In this document: one piece after another, positions 1-7,105 of the stretch
Numbering within the stretch: the stretch's first letter is position 1
Layout of the letters: each line of letters begins with the position of its first letter
Assembly (NCBI RefSeq): GCF_001423265.1
Contig: NZ_LMND01000031.1
Span: 63,797-127,796, forward strand
Length of the DNA stretch: 64,000 nt
Direction of reading: 5' to 3'
From: Methylobacterium sp. Leaf108
GTDB lineage: Bacteria > Pseudomonadota > Alphaproteobacteria > Rhizobiales > Beijerinckiaceae
The notes under the pieces: model-generated
Seen by the model: only the letters and a program-made list of their open reading frames with translations
The model's database searches: none
What the model was told of the DNA's origin: nothing
Translations under genes and position numbers: made by a program

Positions 1-695
1 CCGACCGCACCGCCGATGGCGACGGCCTCGGTCCGGAGGGCGGCGGCCTGGGCCCCGACGAAGCCAACGGTGCGCCGGACGGCGCGGATCGTGGGCGCCA
101 GCGTCGGGGCGAAGGGCAGCAGGCGCTCCGGCAGCGCCTCGTCGGCGGCCTCGGCCTCGACCACGGCGGCCGCGAACGGCTGCGCCTCGGCCGGAACGAC
201 GGGGGCGGCCGGGTGCCGGCGCGGCGACGTCGCCGCTGTCTGCGCCGGCGCCTCGCGGCAGCGGTCCCCGCCGCAGCGGCCGAGGGATGCGGGGATTTGG
301 GGGACGGCGATATGTGGGGCGGCGATCCTGACCGGTCGCGCGGCGACGCGGGCGACCGTCACGGACGGCACCAGGGGCGTGAACGCGGCGAAGGTGGCGA
401 CGGCCCCGGTCCGGTCCTGGTCGAGAACGGCCACCGAAGGCTCGGCCGCGCCGAGGGGCAGGCGGGCCATGCGCGGCAGCGCCGGGGCATCGGACGAGAC
501 CGATGTGGAGACTGTGGCGGCCGGCTCGGAGGGGCCGGTCGCGGGCATCGACTCCCAGCACACCGCGGTCAGTCCGATCACGGCGGCGACGACGAGGGTG
601 GGCAGGAACGGCAGGGTCGCGCCGGCCGACGGCGCTCCGGCGAACGCGTCCGGCCCGGTGCATGGCCCGATGCTTGGCCCGTTCCGCCTCGCCAT
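1..695 (-). CDS. Hypothetical membrane-anchored protein, 3' truncated by window edge
   Basis: On the minus strand an open frame runs from an ATG at 695 to the left edge without a stop, at least 231 codons. Residues about 24-45 form one hydrophobic segment (LPFLPTLVVAAVIGL), so I predict an N-in single-pass protein with a long Ala/Pro-rich extracytoplasmic tail holding a Cys pair spaced CGGDRC. No domain is recognised. It diverges from nasT across 164 bp. Plus-strand frames over the same bases look like GC-rich shadows. Whether it has any link to nitrate assimilation cannot be told from here. Confidence 0.55.
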   Translation of the reverse strand, partial: MARRNGPSIGPCTGPDAFAGAPSAGATLPFLPTLVVAAVIGLTAVCWESMPATGPSEPAATVSTSVSSDAPALPRMARLPLGAAEPSVAVLDQDRTGAVATFAAFTPLVPSVTVARVAARPVRIAAPHIAVPQIPASLGRCGGDRCREAPAQTAATSPRRHPAAPVVPAEAQPFAAAVVEAEAADEALPERLLPFAPTLAPTIRAVRRTVGFVGAQAAALRTEAVAIGGAV

Positions 696-859
696 CTCGT
701 CCGACCCTCCGGTGCTTGCGCCTGCGGCGATAGAGCCCGCGGTTTGCGGCGGAAGCGGGGCCGTTTGCTTGCCCGACCGTAACTTGCGGAACCGCCGAGC
801 CGTCGCCTATGGATGCCGCGCAGCGAGGGGCGGGCGTCCCCTCTTGCCCCCTGGCTTCG

Positions 860-1447
860 ATGACCGAGACCACCCTCACCGTCGCCGTGATCGACCCGAG
901 CCACGCCCGCGCCGCGATCCTCGAGGAGGGGCTGCGGGCGGCGGGGGTGGAGCGCGTCGTCATCCTGTCCGACAGTGCCGACCTGCCCGCGCAGGTGGCG
1001 GCCCTGCGGCCGGACGTGGTGGTCATCCACCTGGAGAGTCCGAGCCGGGACATCCTCGAACAGATGTCGGGCCTGTCGCGCCACGTCGAACGGCCGGTGG
1101 CGATGTTCGTCGACCGCTCCGACGTGCCGATGATGCAGGCGGCGGTGGATGCCGGCATCTCGGCCTACGTGGTCGACGGGCTGCAGCCCCAGCGCATCCG
1201 CTCGATCCTCGACATCGCGATCCTGCGCTTCAACGCCTTCGCCCGGCTGCAGCGCGAATTGTCCGAGGCCCGCGAGGAACTGGCCGACCGCAAGGTCATC
1301 GAACGCGCCAAGGGCATCCTCATGGCCGCCCGCGGCCTCGGCGAGGAGGAGGCCTACAAGATGATGCGGCGCAAGGCCATGAACGAGAAGCGGCGGATGG
1401 CGGACATCGCCCGGGCCATCGTCACCGCCGCGGACATGCTCGGATGA
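860..1447 (+). CDS. nasT: NasT-type ANTAR antitermination regulator
   Basis: 195-aa response-regulator-like protein. It has an N-terminal receiver-type domain (about 1-125) and a C-terminal ANTAR RNA-binding domain (about 135-195, with ADRKVIERAKGIL and the YKMMRRKAM helix). NasT proteins bind a two-hairpin leader RNA and prevent termination ahead of nitrate genes; NasS holds them back when nitrate is absent. The position of the usual phosphoacceptor Asp is His57 (VVIHLESPSRD), consistent with control by partner binding. An upstream ATG at 809 is possible, but homology to the receiver begins just after the Met at 860. It overlaps nasS by 4 nt (ATGA). Confidence 0.88.
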   Translation: MTETTLTVAVIDPSHARAAILEEGLRAAGVERVVILSDSADLPAQVAALRPDVVVIHLESPSRDILEQMSGLSRHVERPVAMFVDRSDVPMMQAAVDAGISAYVVDGLQPQRIRSILDIAILRFNAFARLQRELSEAREELADRKVIERAKGILMAARGLGEEEAYKMMRRKAMNEKRRMADIARAIVTAADMLG

Positions 1448-2472
1448 GGCTCCAGATCGGCTACGTCCCGCTCCTCGATGCGGCCGCGCTGATCGCGGCG
1501 GTGAAGCTCGGCTTCACGGCCCAGGAGGGGCTCGCCGTGGACCTCGTGCCGGTGCCGTCCTGGGCGACCCTGCGCGACAGGCTGGCGCTCGGCCACCTCG
1601 ACGGGGCGCACATGCTGGCGCCGCTGGCGGTGGCGAGCGCGCTCGGCCTCAGCGGCCTGGAGACGCCGCTGATCGTGCCGATCGCGCTCAACCTCAACGG
1701 CAACGCCATCACCGTGTCGATGCCGGTCTGGGAGGCGATGGCCGTCACCGACGGCAGCGACGCGGGCACCGTGGCCCGGGCCTTCGCCGGCGTCGCCCGG
1801 CGCCGGTCGGGGGAGGGCAGGCCGCTCGTCATCGGCACCGTGCACCCGTTCTCCAGCCACACCTACCAGCTCCGGCGCTTCGCCGAACTCGGCGGCCTCG
1901 ACCTGGACGAGGGCGTCCACCTCGTGGTGATCCCGCCGCCGCAGATCGCCGAGGCGCTGCAGCGCCGGCTCATCGACGGGTTCTGCGTCGGCAGCCCCTG
2001 GAACAGCGTCGCGGCCGCCGCCGGCTACGGGCGGGTCGCGGTCCTGGGCAGCGAACTCATCGCCGATTGCCCGGAAAAGGTGCTGGCCCTGCCCGCCAGC
2101 GAGACCGAGATCAGCCTGCCGCTGGTGCGGGCCCTGCGCCGGGCCGGGCTCTGGTGCCAGGAGCCGGGCAACCGCGCGCAGCTGGCCGCGCTGCTGTCCG
2201 CGCGCGACGTCCTCGGCGTCGATCCCACCGTACTGGGGCATGCCCTGGCGGGAACCCCGATCTCGGGCGCCGACGGTGCCGTCAGGGTCGATCCGCGTTT
2301 CATCGTGTTCGGGGAGGGCGCGCAAAGGCCCGATCCCGCCCACGCGCTCTGGTGCCTCGATGCGATGCGGCGGGCCGGCCAGGTCGTCCCGACCGCAGGC
2401 GCGGCCGAGGTCGCCGCCGCGATCTACCGGCCCGACCTCTACGACGACGCCCTCGCGACCGGGATCGCCTGA
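1444..2472 (+). CDS. nasS: NasS nitrate sensor (NrtA/CmpA-like, cytoplasmic)
   Basis: 342-aa protein of the NrtA/CmpA nitrate/bicarbonate-binding family without a signal peptide, the hallmark of the cytosolic sensor NasS as opposed to the periplasmic NrtA encoded next. Shared signatures include LNLNGNAITVS, GTVHPFSSHTYQLR, VIPPPQIAEAL and FCVGSPWNS. It is translationally coupled to nasT (start ATG overlaps the nasT stop). By family knowledge NasS binds NasT and releases it when nitrate or nitrite is bound, so the pair should act on the leader directly downstream. Confidence 0.88.
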   Translation: MRLQIGYVPLLDAAALIAAVKLGFTAQEGLAVDLVPVPSWATLRDRLALGHLDGAHMLAPLAVASALGLSGLETPLIVPIALNLNGNAITVSMPVWEAMAVTDGSDAGTVARAFAGVARRRSGEGRPLVIGTVHPFSSHTYQLRRFAELGGLDLDEGVHLVVIPPPQIAEALQRRLIDGFCVGSPWNSVAAAAGYGRVAVLGSELIADCPEKVLALPASETEISLPLVRALRRAGLWCQEPGNRAQLAALLSARDVLGVDPTVLGHALAGTPISGADGAVRVDPRFIVFGEGAQRPDPAHALWCLDAMRRAGQVVPTAGAAEVAAAIYRPDLYDDALATGIA

Positions 2473-2635
2473 GTCCGTCACGCAACGCCGGATGCCTTTC
2501 TGCACGGCACACCGGCAGCCTGCCCGGCTTTTGTGCAGCGCACTCAAGACGCCGAGACCGGGCGAGGCGGCGCCCGCCGTCGCCGTGCCCCCCTTGCGCT
2601 GCCGTCCGCGACTGGAATCGGCCGCTCACGGCGGT

Positions 2636-2651
2636 TGGCACGCGATCTGCA
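2636..2651 (+). promoter_or_regulatory. Candidate sigma-54 (-24/-12) promoter of the nrt operon
   Basis: The sequence TGGCACGCGATCTGCA matches the sigma-54 consensus TGGCAC-R-N4-TTGC-W except for one base, with GG at 2637-2638 and GC at 2649-2650 separated by the required 10 bp. Transcription would begin near 2662, immediately before the first leader hairpin. TGCAC and GTGCA half-sites lie at 2501-2505 and 2533-2537, but I see no well-formed NtrC dyad, so activator binding is uncertain. Confidence 0.6.
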
Positions 2652-2664
2652 AGCCTCCCCCCGG

Positions 2665-2707
2665 TCCGTCAAAGGCGATGGGCGTATCCGTCGGCAAAGC
2701 CGCTGAC
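2665..2707 (+). promoter_or_regulatory. ANTAR-target tandem hairpins in the nrtA leader
   Basis: Two adjacent stem-loops each carry a six-base loop with A at position 1 and G at position 4, the pattern recognised by ANTAR proteins. P1 pairs 2665-2670 with 2677-2682 (two G-T pairs) around loop AAAGGC. P2 pairs 2690-2695 with 2702-2707 around loop AAAGCC. The linker is 7 nt. NasT, encoded just upstream, is the expected ligand. Pairing was worked out by eye. Confidence 0.72.
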
Positions 2708-2730
2708 CCAAGTCTTCCGTTGGCGCGCAT

Positions 2731-2769
2731 CCGCTGCTGCCGACGATCGGCGCTGGGCGGCGGTTTTTT
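2731..2769 (+). terminator. Intrinsic terminator inside the nrtA leader (attenuator)
   Basis: 2731-2738 pairs with 2756-2763 over 8 bp and 2739-2743 with 2747-2751 over 5 bp, with a 4-nt bulge, followed by six T residues at 2764-2769. It lies between the ANTAR hairpins and the nrtA start codon, where NasT-controlled read-through would be decided. The rest of 2473-2803 (331 bp between nasS and nrtA) holds only the promoter-like site and hairpins. Confidence 0.75.
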
Positions 2770-2803
2770 GTTTGGCGATCTTCACGAGGGAGTCTGCGGT
2801 TCG

Positions 2804-4105
2804 ATGGGTGACAGTTTTCAACATGACCGCCCCACAAGCCGGCGCAGCCTCCTGAAGGGGGCGGCCGCCGCCCTCTCGGTGGCCGCCGCCGCCCGGGCCG
2901 CCCTTCCCGGCGGCGCCTTCGCGCAAGGCGCGGGGCCGGAGGTCAAGGGCGCCAAGCTCGGCTTCATCGCGCTCACCGATGCCGGCCCGCTGTTCGTCGC
3001 CAAGGAGAAGGGCTTCTTCGCCAAGCACGGCATGCCCGACGTCGAGGTGCTCAAGCAGGCCTCCTGGGGCACCACCCGCGACAACCTCGTGCTGGGCTCG
3101 GAGGGCAACGGCATCGACGGCGCCCACATCCTGACGCCGATGCCCTACCTCATCACCGCCGGCCGCGTGACGCAGAACAACGTCCCCGTGCCGATGCAGA
3201 TCCTGGCGCGGCTCAACACCAACGGCCAGTGCATCTCGGTGGCCAAGGAATACCTCGAGCAGAAGGTCGGGCTCGATTCCAAGGTGTTCAAGGCGGCCGT
3301 CGAGAAGAAGCGCGCCGCCGGCAAGTCGGCCAAGGCGGCCATGACCTTCCCCGGCGGCACCCACGATCTCTGGATCCGCTACTGGATGGCGGCCGGCGGC
3401 ATCGACCCGGACAAGGACATCGAGACCATCGTCGTGCCCCCGCCCCAGATGGTGGCGAACATGAAGGTCGGCACGATGGACTGCTTCTGCGTCGGCGAGC
3501 CGTGGAACGCCCAGCTCGTGCAGCAGGGGCTCGGCTACACCGCGCTCACCACCGGCGAACTCTGGAAGGACCACCCCGAGAAGGCCTTCGCCATGCGCAC
3601 CTCCTGGGTGGAGAAGAACCCGATCGCGACCAGGGCGCTGCTGATGGCGGTGCTCGAGGCGCAGATGTGGTGCGACAAGCCCGAGAACCGCGACGAGTTC
3701 GCCGCCATCGTCGCCAAGCGCCAGTGGATCAACATCCCCGTCGGCGACGTGGCCGGCCGCATGAAGGGCACCATCGACTACGGCGACGGCCGCGTGGTCG
3801 AGAACAGCCCGCACATCATGAAGTTCTTCGCCGACAATTCCTCCTACCCCTACCAGTCCCACGACCTCTGGTTCCTCACCGAGGACATCCGCTGGGGCAA
3901 GTTCGACGCGCAGACCGACACCAAGGCGCTCATCGCCAAGGTCAACCGCGAGGACCTCTGGCGCGAGGCCGCCAAGGCGCTCGGCGTCACCGCGATCCCG
4001 GCCTCGACCTCGCGCGGCAAGGAGACCTTCTTCGACGGCAAGGTGTTCGATCCGGCCGATCCCGCCGCCTACCTCGCCAGCCTCGGCATCAAGAGGACCG
4101 CTTAA
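2804..4105 (+). CDS. nrtA: Nitrate ABC transporter substrate-binding protein
   Basis: 433-aa periplasmic nitrate-binding protein of the NrtA/CmpA family. The N-terminus carries a twin-arginine signal (TSRRSLLKGAAAALSVAAA) with processing likely after AFAQG. Family signatures match NasS: ARLNTNGQCISV, TFPGGTHDLWIRYWM, VPPPQMVANMK and CFCVGEPWNAQ. The start at 2804 puts the Tat motif near residue 12 and follows the leader terminator. It is the first gene of the structural operon, and nrtB begins right after its stop codon. Confidence 0.92.
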   Translation: MGDSFQHDRPTSRRSLLKGAAAALSVAAAARAALPGGAFAQGAGPEVKGAKLGFIALTDAGPLFVAKEKGFFAKHGMPDVEVLKQASWGTTRDNLVLGSEGNGIDGAHILTPMPYLITAGRVTQNNVPVPMQILARLNTNGQCISVAKEYLEQKVGLDSKVFKAAVEKKRAAGKSAKAAMTFPGGTHDLWIRYWMAAGGIDPDKDIETIVVPPPQMVANMKVGTMDCFCVGEPWNAQLVQQGLGYTALTTGELWKDHPEKAFAMRTSWVEKNPIATRALLMAVLEAQMWCDKPENRDEFAAIVAKRQWINIPVGDVAGRMKGTIDYGDGRVVENSPHIMKFFADNSSYPYQSHDLWFLTEDIRWGKFDAQTDTKALIAKVNREDLWREAAKALGVTAIPASTSRGKETFFDGKVFDPADPAAYLASLGIKRTA

Positions 4106-4978
4106 ATGGCCACCACCTCCACCATCGGCGTCACCGCGCCGGGCATCGCCGCCAAGGCCGCGGAGAAGGCACCGCGGGCGCCGTTCATCACCGCGGCGTC
4201 CCTGCGGGGGATGGCCGCCAACCTGATCCCGCCCGTGGTGGTGATGATCGCCTTCCTGGTGATCTGGGAGCTCTTGTGCTCGCGCCCCGGCGCCGGCCTG
4301 CCGCCGCCCTCGCGCGTGGTCACCGAGGCCTGGGACATCATCGTCAACCCGTTCTACGACAACGGCGGCACCGACAAGGGCCTGTTCTGGCACATCTCCG
4401 CCAGCATCCAGCGCGTCGCCCTGGGCTTCGCCCTCGCCACCGTCGTCGGCATCCTGGTCGGCACCCTGATCGGGCAGTCGGACTGGGCCATGCGCGGGCT
4501 GGACCCGATCTTCCAGGTGCTGCGCACGATCCCGCCGCTGGCCTGGCTGCCGCTCTCGCTCGCCGCCTTTCGCGACGGGCAGCCCTCGGCGATCTTCGTG
4601 ATCTTCATCACCTCGATCTGGCCGATCATCATCAACACGGCCGTGGGCATCCGCAACATCCCGCAGGACTACCGCAACGTCTCGGCGGTGCTGCAGCTCA
4701 ACCCGATCGAGTTCTTCTCCAAGATCATGCTCCCCTCGGCCGCTCCCTACATCTTCACCGGCCTGCGCATCGGCGTCGGCCTGTCCTGGCTCGCCATCGT
4801 GGCCGCCGAGATGCTGATCGGCGGCGTCGGGATCGGGTTCTTCATCTGGGACGCGTGGAATTCCTCGCACATCAGCGAGATCATCGTCGCCCTCGTCTAC
4901 GTCGGGGTGATCGGGTTCATCCTCGACCGCTTCGTGGCCTTCATCGGCAACCTCGTCACCCGCGGCGCCGCCGCCTGA
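4106..4978 (+). CDS. nrtB: Nitrate ABC transporter permease
   Basis: 290-aa inner-membrane permease of the NrtB/SsuC/TauC type with about six transmembrane helices. The first is near residue 45 (LIPPVVVMIAFLVIWELL). The cytoplasmic EAA-type loop reads LRTIPPLAWLPLSLAAFRDG and later LQLNPIEFFSKIMLPSAAPYI. It starts at the base after the nrtA stop and would form the membrane channel with the ATPase encoded 77 bp downstream. Confidence 0.93.
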   Translation: MATTSTIGVTAPGIAAKAAEKAPRAPFITAASLRGMAANLIPPVVVMIAFLVIWELLCSRPGAGLPPPSRVVTEAWDIIVNPFYDNGGTDKGLFWHISASIQRVALGFALATVVGILVGTLIGQSDWAMRGLDPIFQVLRTIPPLAWLPLSLAAFRDGQPSAIFVIFITSIWPIIINTAVGIRNIPQDYRNVSAVLQLNPIEFFSKIMLPSAAPYIFTGLRIGVGLSWLAIVAAEMLIGGVGIGFFIWDAWNSSHISEIIVALVYVGVIGFILDRFVAFIGNLVTRGAAA

Positions 4979-5055
4979 CCCCCGTGCCCGCGGCCCGGCG
5001 GGCCGCGGGCACGCCCCCGACGACGCCCGCTTCCTCCGACATCGAAGAGCCCACG

Positions 5056-5850
5056 ATGACCTACCTCAGCATCGAGAACGTCGGCATCAGCTTCACGCGC
5101 AACGGCCGCACCAACGAGGTGCTGCGCGACGTGAGCGTGAAGATCGCCAGGGGCGAGTTCGTCTCGCTGATCGGGCACTCGGGCTGCGGCAAGTCGACGG
5201 TGCTCAACATCGTCGCCGGCCTGCTCAAGGCCTCCACCGGCGTGGTTCTCCTGGAGGACAAGGAGGTGAACAGCCCCGGCCCCGACCGGGCCGTGGTGTT
5301 CCAGAACCATTCCCTCCTGCCCTGGCTCACGGTGCGCGAGAACGTGTCGCTGGCCGTGGACAAGGTGATGAAGGGCCGCAAGACCAAGGCCGAGCGCAAC
5401 GAGTGGATCGACCACAACCTGGCGCTCGTGAACATGACCCATGCGGCCGAGCGGCGGCCCAACGAGATCTCGGGCGGCATGAAGCAGCGCGTGGGCATCG
5501 CCCGGGCGCTCGCGATGGAGCCCAAGGTGCTGCTGCTCGACGAGCCCTTCGGGGCGCTCGACGCGCTCACCCGCGCCCACCTTCAGGATTCGCTGATGGA
5601 GATCCACGGGCGGCTCGGCAACGCCGTCATCATGATCACCCACGACGTCGACGAGGCGGTGCTGCTGTCCGACCGCATCGTGATGATGACCAACGGCCCC
5701 TCGGCCACGGTCGGCGAGATCCTCAAGGTCGACCTCGAGCGCCCGCGCCGCCGCCTCGAACTCGTCGAGGACCCGACCTACACCCACGCCCGCGCCGAGG
5801 TGCTGGAGTTCCTCTACGCCCGCCACGCCAAGCCGGCGGTGGCGGCCTGA
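5056..5850 (+). CDS. nrtC: Nitrate ABC transporter ATP-binding protein
   Basis: 264-aa ATPase. Walker A is GHSGCGKST, the Q-loop is VVFQNHSLLPWL, the signature is ISGGMKQRVGIARAL, Walker B is VLLLDEPFGALDA, and the H-loop is MITHDVDEA. The length fits a single-domain NrtD-type ATPase rather than the double-domain cyanobacterial NrtC, so the symbol follows common usage in proteobacteria. With NrtA and NrtB it completes a high-affinity nitrate importer. Confidence 0.92.
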   Translation: MTYLSIENVGISFTRNGRTNEVLRDVSVKIARGEFVSLIGHSGCGKSTVLNIVAGLLKASTGVVLLEDKEVNSPGPDRAVVFQNHSLLPWLTVRENVSLAVDKVMKGRKTKAERNEWIDHNLALVNMTHAAERRPNEISGGMKQRVGIARALAMEPKVLLLDEPFGALDALTRAHLQDSLMEIHGRLGNAVIMITHDVDEAVLLSDRIVMMTNGPSATVGEILKVDLERPRRRLELVEDPTYTHARAEVLEFLYARHAKPAVAA

Positions 5851-5873
5851 CGCGGACCGTGCGGGAGCCCGTC

Positions 5874-7094
5874 ATGCGTGAGCGTCTCGTCGTCATCGGC
5901 AACGGCATGGCCTCGTTGCGCTTCCTCGAACGCCTGACCGAGGCGGCGCCGGGCCTCTACGACGTCACGGTGGTCGGCGCCGAGCCGGTGGCCGCCTACA
6001 ACCGGGTGCTGCTGTCCTCGCTGCTCGGCGGCGAGGTCGACGAGGGCGCCTGCGCCTTCCGGGGCCTCGACTGGTACGAGAGCCACGGCATCCGCCTCAT
6101 CACCGGCGCTCCGGTCACGCAGATCGACCGCGAGAACGCGATGGTCATCGTCGGCGAGGCGCACGTCCTGCCCTTCGACAAGCTCGTGCTGGCCGTCGGC
6201 TCCCTGCCGATCCGGCTGCCGAAGCCCGGCATGGACCTGCCCGGCGTCCTCACCTTCCGCGACCTCGCCGACGTCGCCGCGATCCGCCGGGCGGCGGTGG
6301 CCGGGGCGAAGGCCATCGTCATCGGCGGCGGCCTGCTCGGGCTGGAGGCGGCCGTCGGCCTCGCCCGCCTCGGGGTCGACACCACCCTGCTCCACGTCAT
6401 GGACCGGCTGATGGAGCGCCAGCTCGACCACGCGGCCGCCGACCTCGTCAAACGCGCCATGGAATCGCGCGGCATCCGGGTGCTGCTCGAGGCCGACACC
6501 GCCACGATCGAGGGCGAGGGCCGGGTCGAGCGCCTCGTCCTCTCGGACGGCACGGTGCTGCCGGCCGACCTCGTGGTGATGTCGGTGGGGGTGCGCCCCA
6601 ACGCGGGCCTGGCCCGGGACGCCGGGATCGAGGTCGGTCGCGGCATCAAGGTCGACGACCGCATGACGAGTTCGGACCCGCGCATCTTCGCGCTCGGCGA
6701 ATGTGCCGAGCATCGCGGGCTCGTCTACGGCCTCGTGGAGCCGGCCTACGAGCAGGCCGAGGCCCTGAGCCGCCACCTCATCGGCGAGGAGGCGGCCTAT
6801 GCCGGCACCGCCCTGTCGACGAGCCTCAAGGTCTCGGGCCTGCCGGTGTTCTCCGCCGGGCAGATCGAGGCGCCCGATGGCGCCGAGACGGTGGTGATGT
6901 CCGATCCCGGCCTCGGCCTCTACCGCAAGCTCGTCATCGCCGACGACCGGCTCATCGGCGCGGTCTTCGTCGGCGACATCTCCGAACAGGGCTGGTGCAA
7001 GTCCCTGATCCGCTCGGGCGAACGCATCGCGGACCGCCGCGACGACCTGATGTTCGGGCGCGCGGCGCCCCAAGCTCAATCCCTGGCAGCATGA
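5874..7094 (+). CDS. FAD/NAD(P)-dependent oxidoreductase, NirB N-terminal type
   Basis: 406-aa pyridine-nucleotide disulfide-oxidoreductase fold. The FAD-binding dinucleotide motif is near residue 5 (LVVIGNGMASLRFLE), the NAD(P) motif near 145 (AIVIGGGLLGLEAAVGLARLG), and the FAD-closing motif is IFALGECAEH. It resembles the N-terminal third of NADH-dependent nitrite reductase NirB/NasB but lacks the siroheme half, which a separate gene next door supplies. Its likely role is to feed NAD(P)H electrons to nitrate or nitrite reduction. The stop overlaps possible upstream starts of the next gene. Confidence 0.82.
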   Translation: MRERLVVIGNGMASLRFLERLTEAAPGLYDVTVVGAEPVAAYNRVLLSSLLGGEVDEGACAFRGLDWYESHGIRLITGAPVTQIDRENAMVIVGEAHVLPFDKLVLAVGSLPIRLPKPGMDLPGVLTFRDLADVAAIRRAAVAGAKAIVIGGGLLGLEAAVGLARLGVDTTLLHVMDRLMERQLDHAAADLVKRAMESRGIRVLLEADTATIEGEGRVERLVLSDGTVLPADLVVMSVGVRPNAGLARDAGIEVGRGIKVDDRMTSSDPRIFALGECAEHRGLVYGLVEPAYEQAEALSRHLIGEEAAYAGTALSTSLKVSGLPVFSAGQIEAPDGAETVVMSDPGLGLYRKLVIADDRLIGAVFVGDISEQGWCKSLIRSGERIADRRDDLMFGRAAPQAQSLAA

Positions 7095-7105
7095 TGGAGG
7101 CTACC

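Noticed and set aside
16-2472. Long 818-codon plus-strand frame beginning near the left edge
   Set aside because: Only its end, from 1444, is real (NasS). The earlier part lies over the minus-strand membrane protein and nasT and has Ala/Arg-rich shadow composition.
2501-2543. TGCAC/GTGCA half-sites as an NtrC enhancer before nrtA
   Set aside because: Spacing does not fit the 17-bp NtrC dyad; retained only as a remark.
2669-4870. 733-codon minus-strand frame opposite nrtA-nrtB
   Set aside because: It is antisense to two clearly identified nitrate transport genes and is typical of GC-rich third-position shadows, with Gly/Asp/His/Arg-rich text and no domain.
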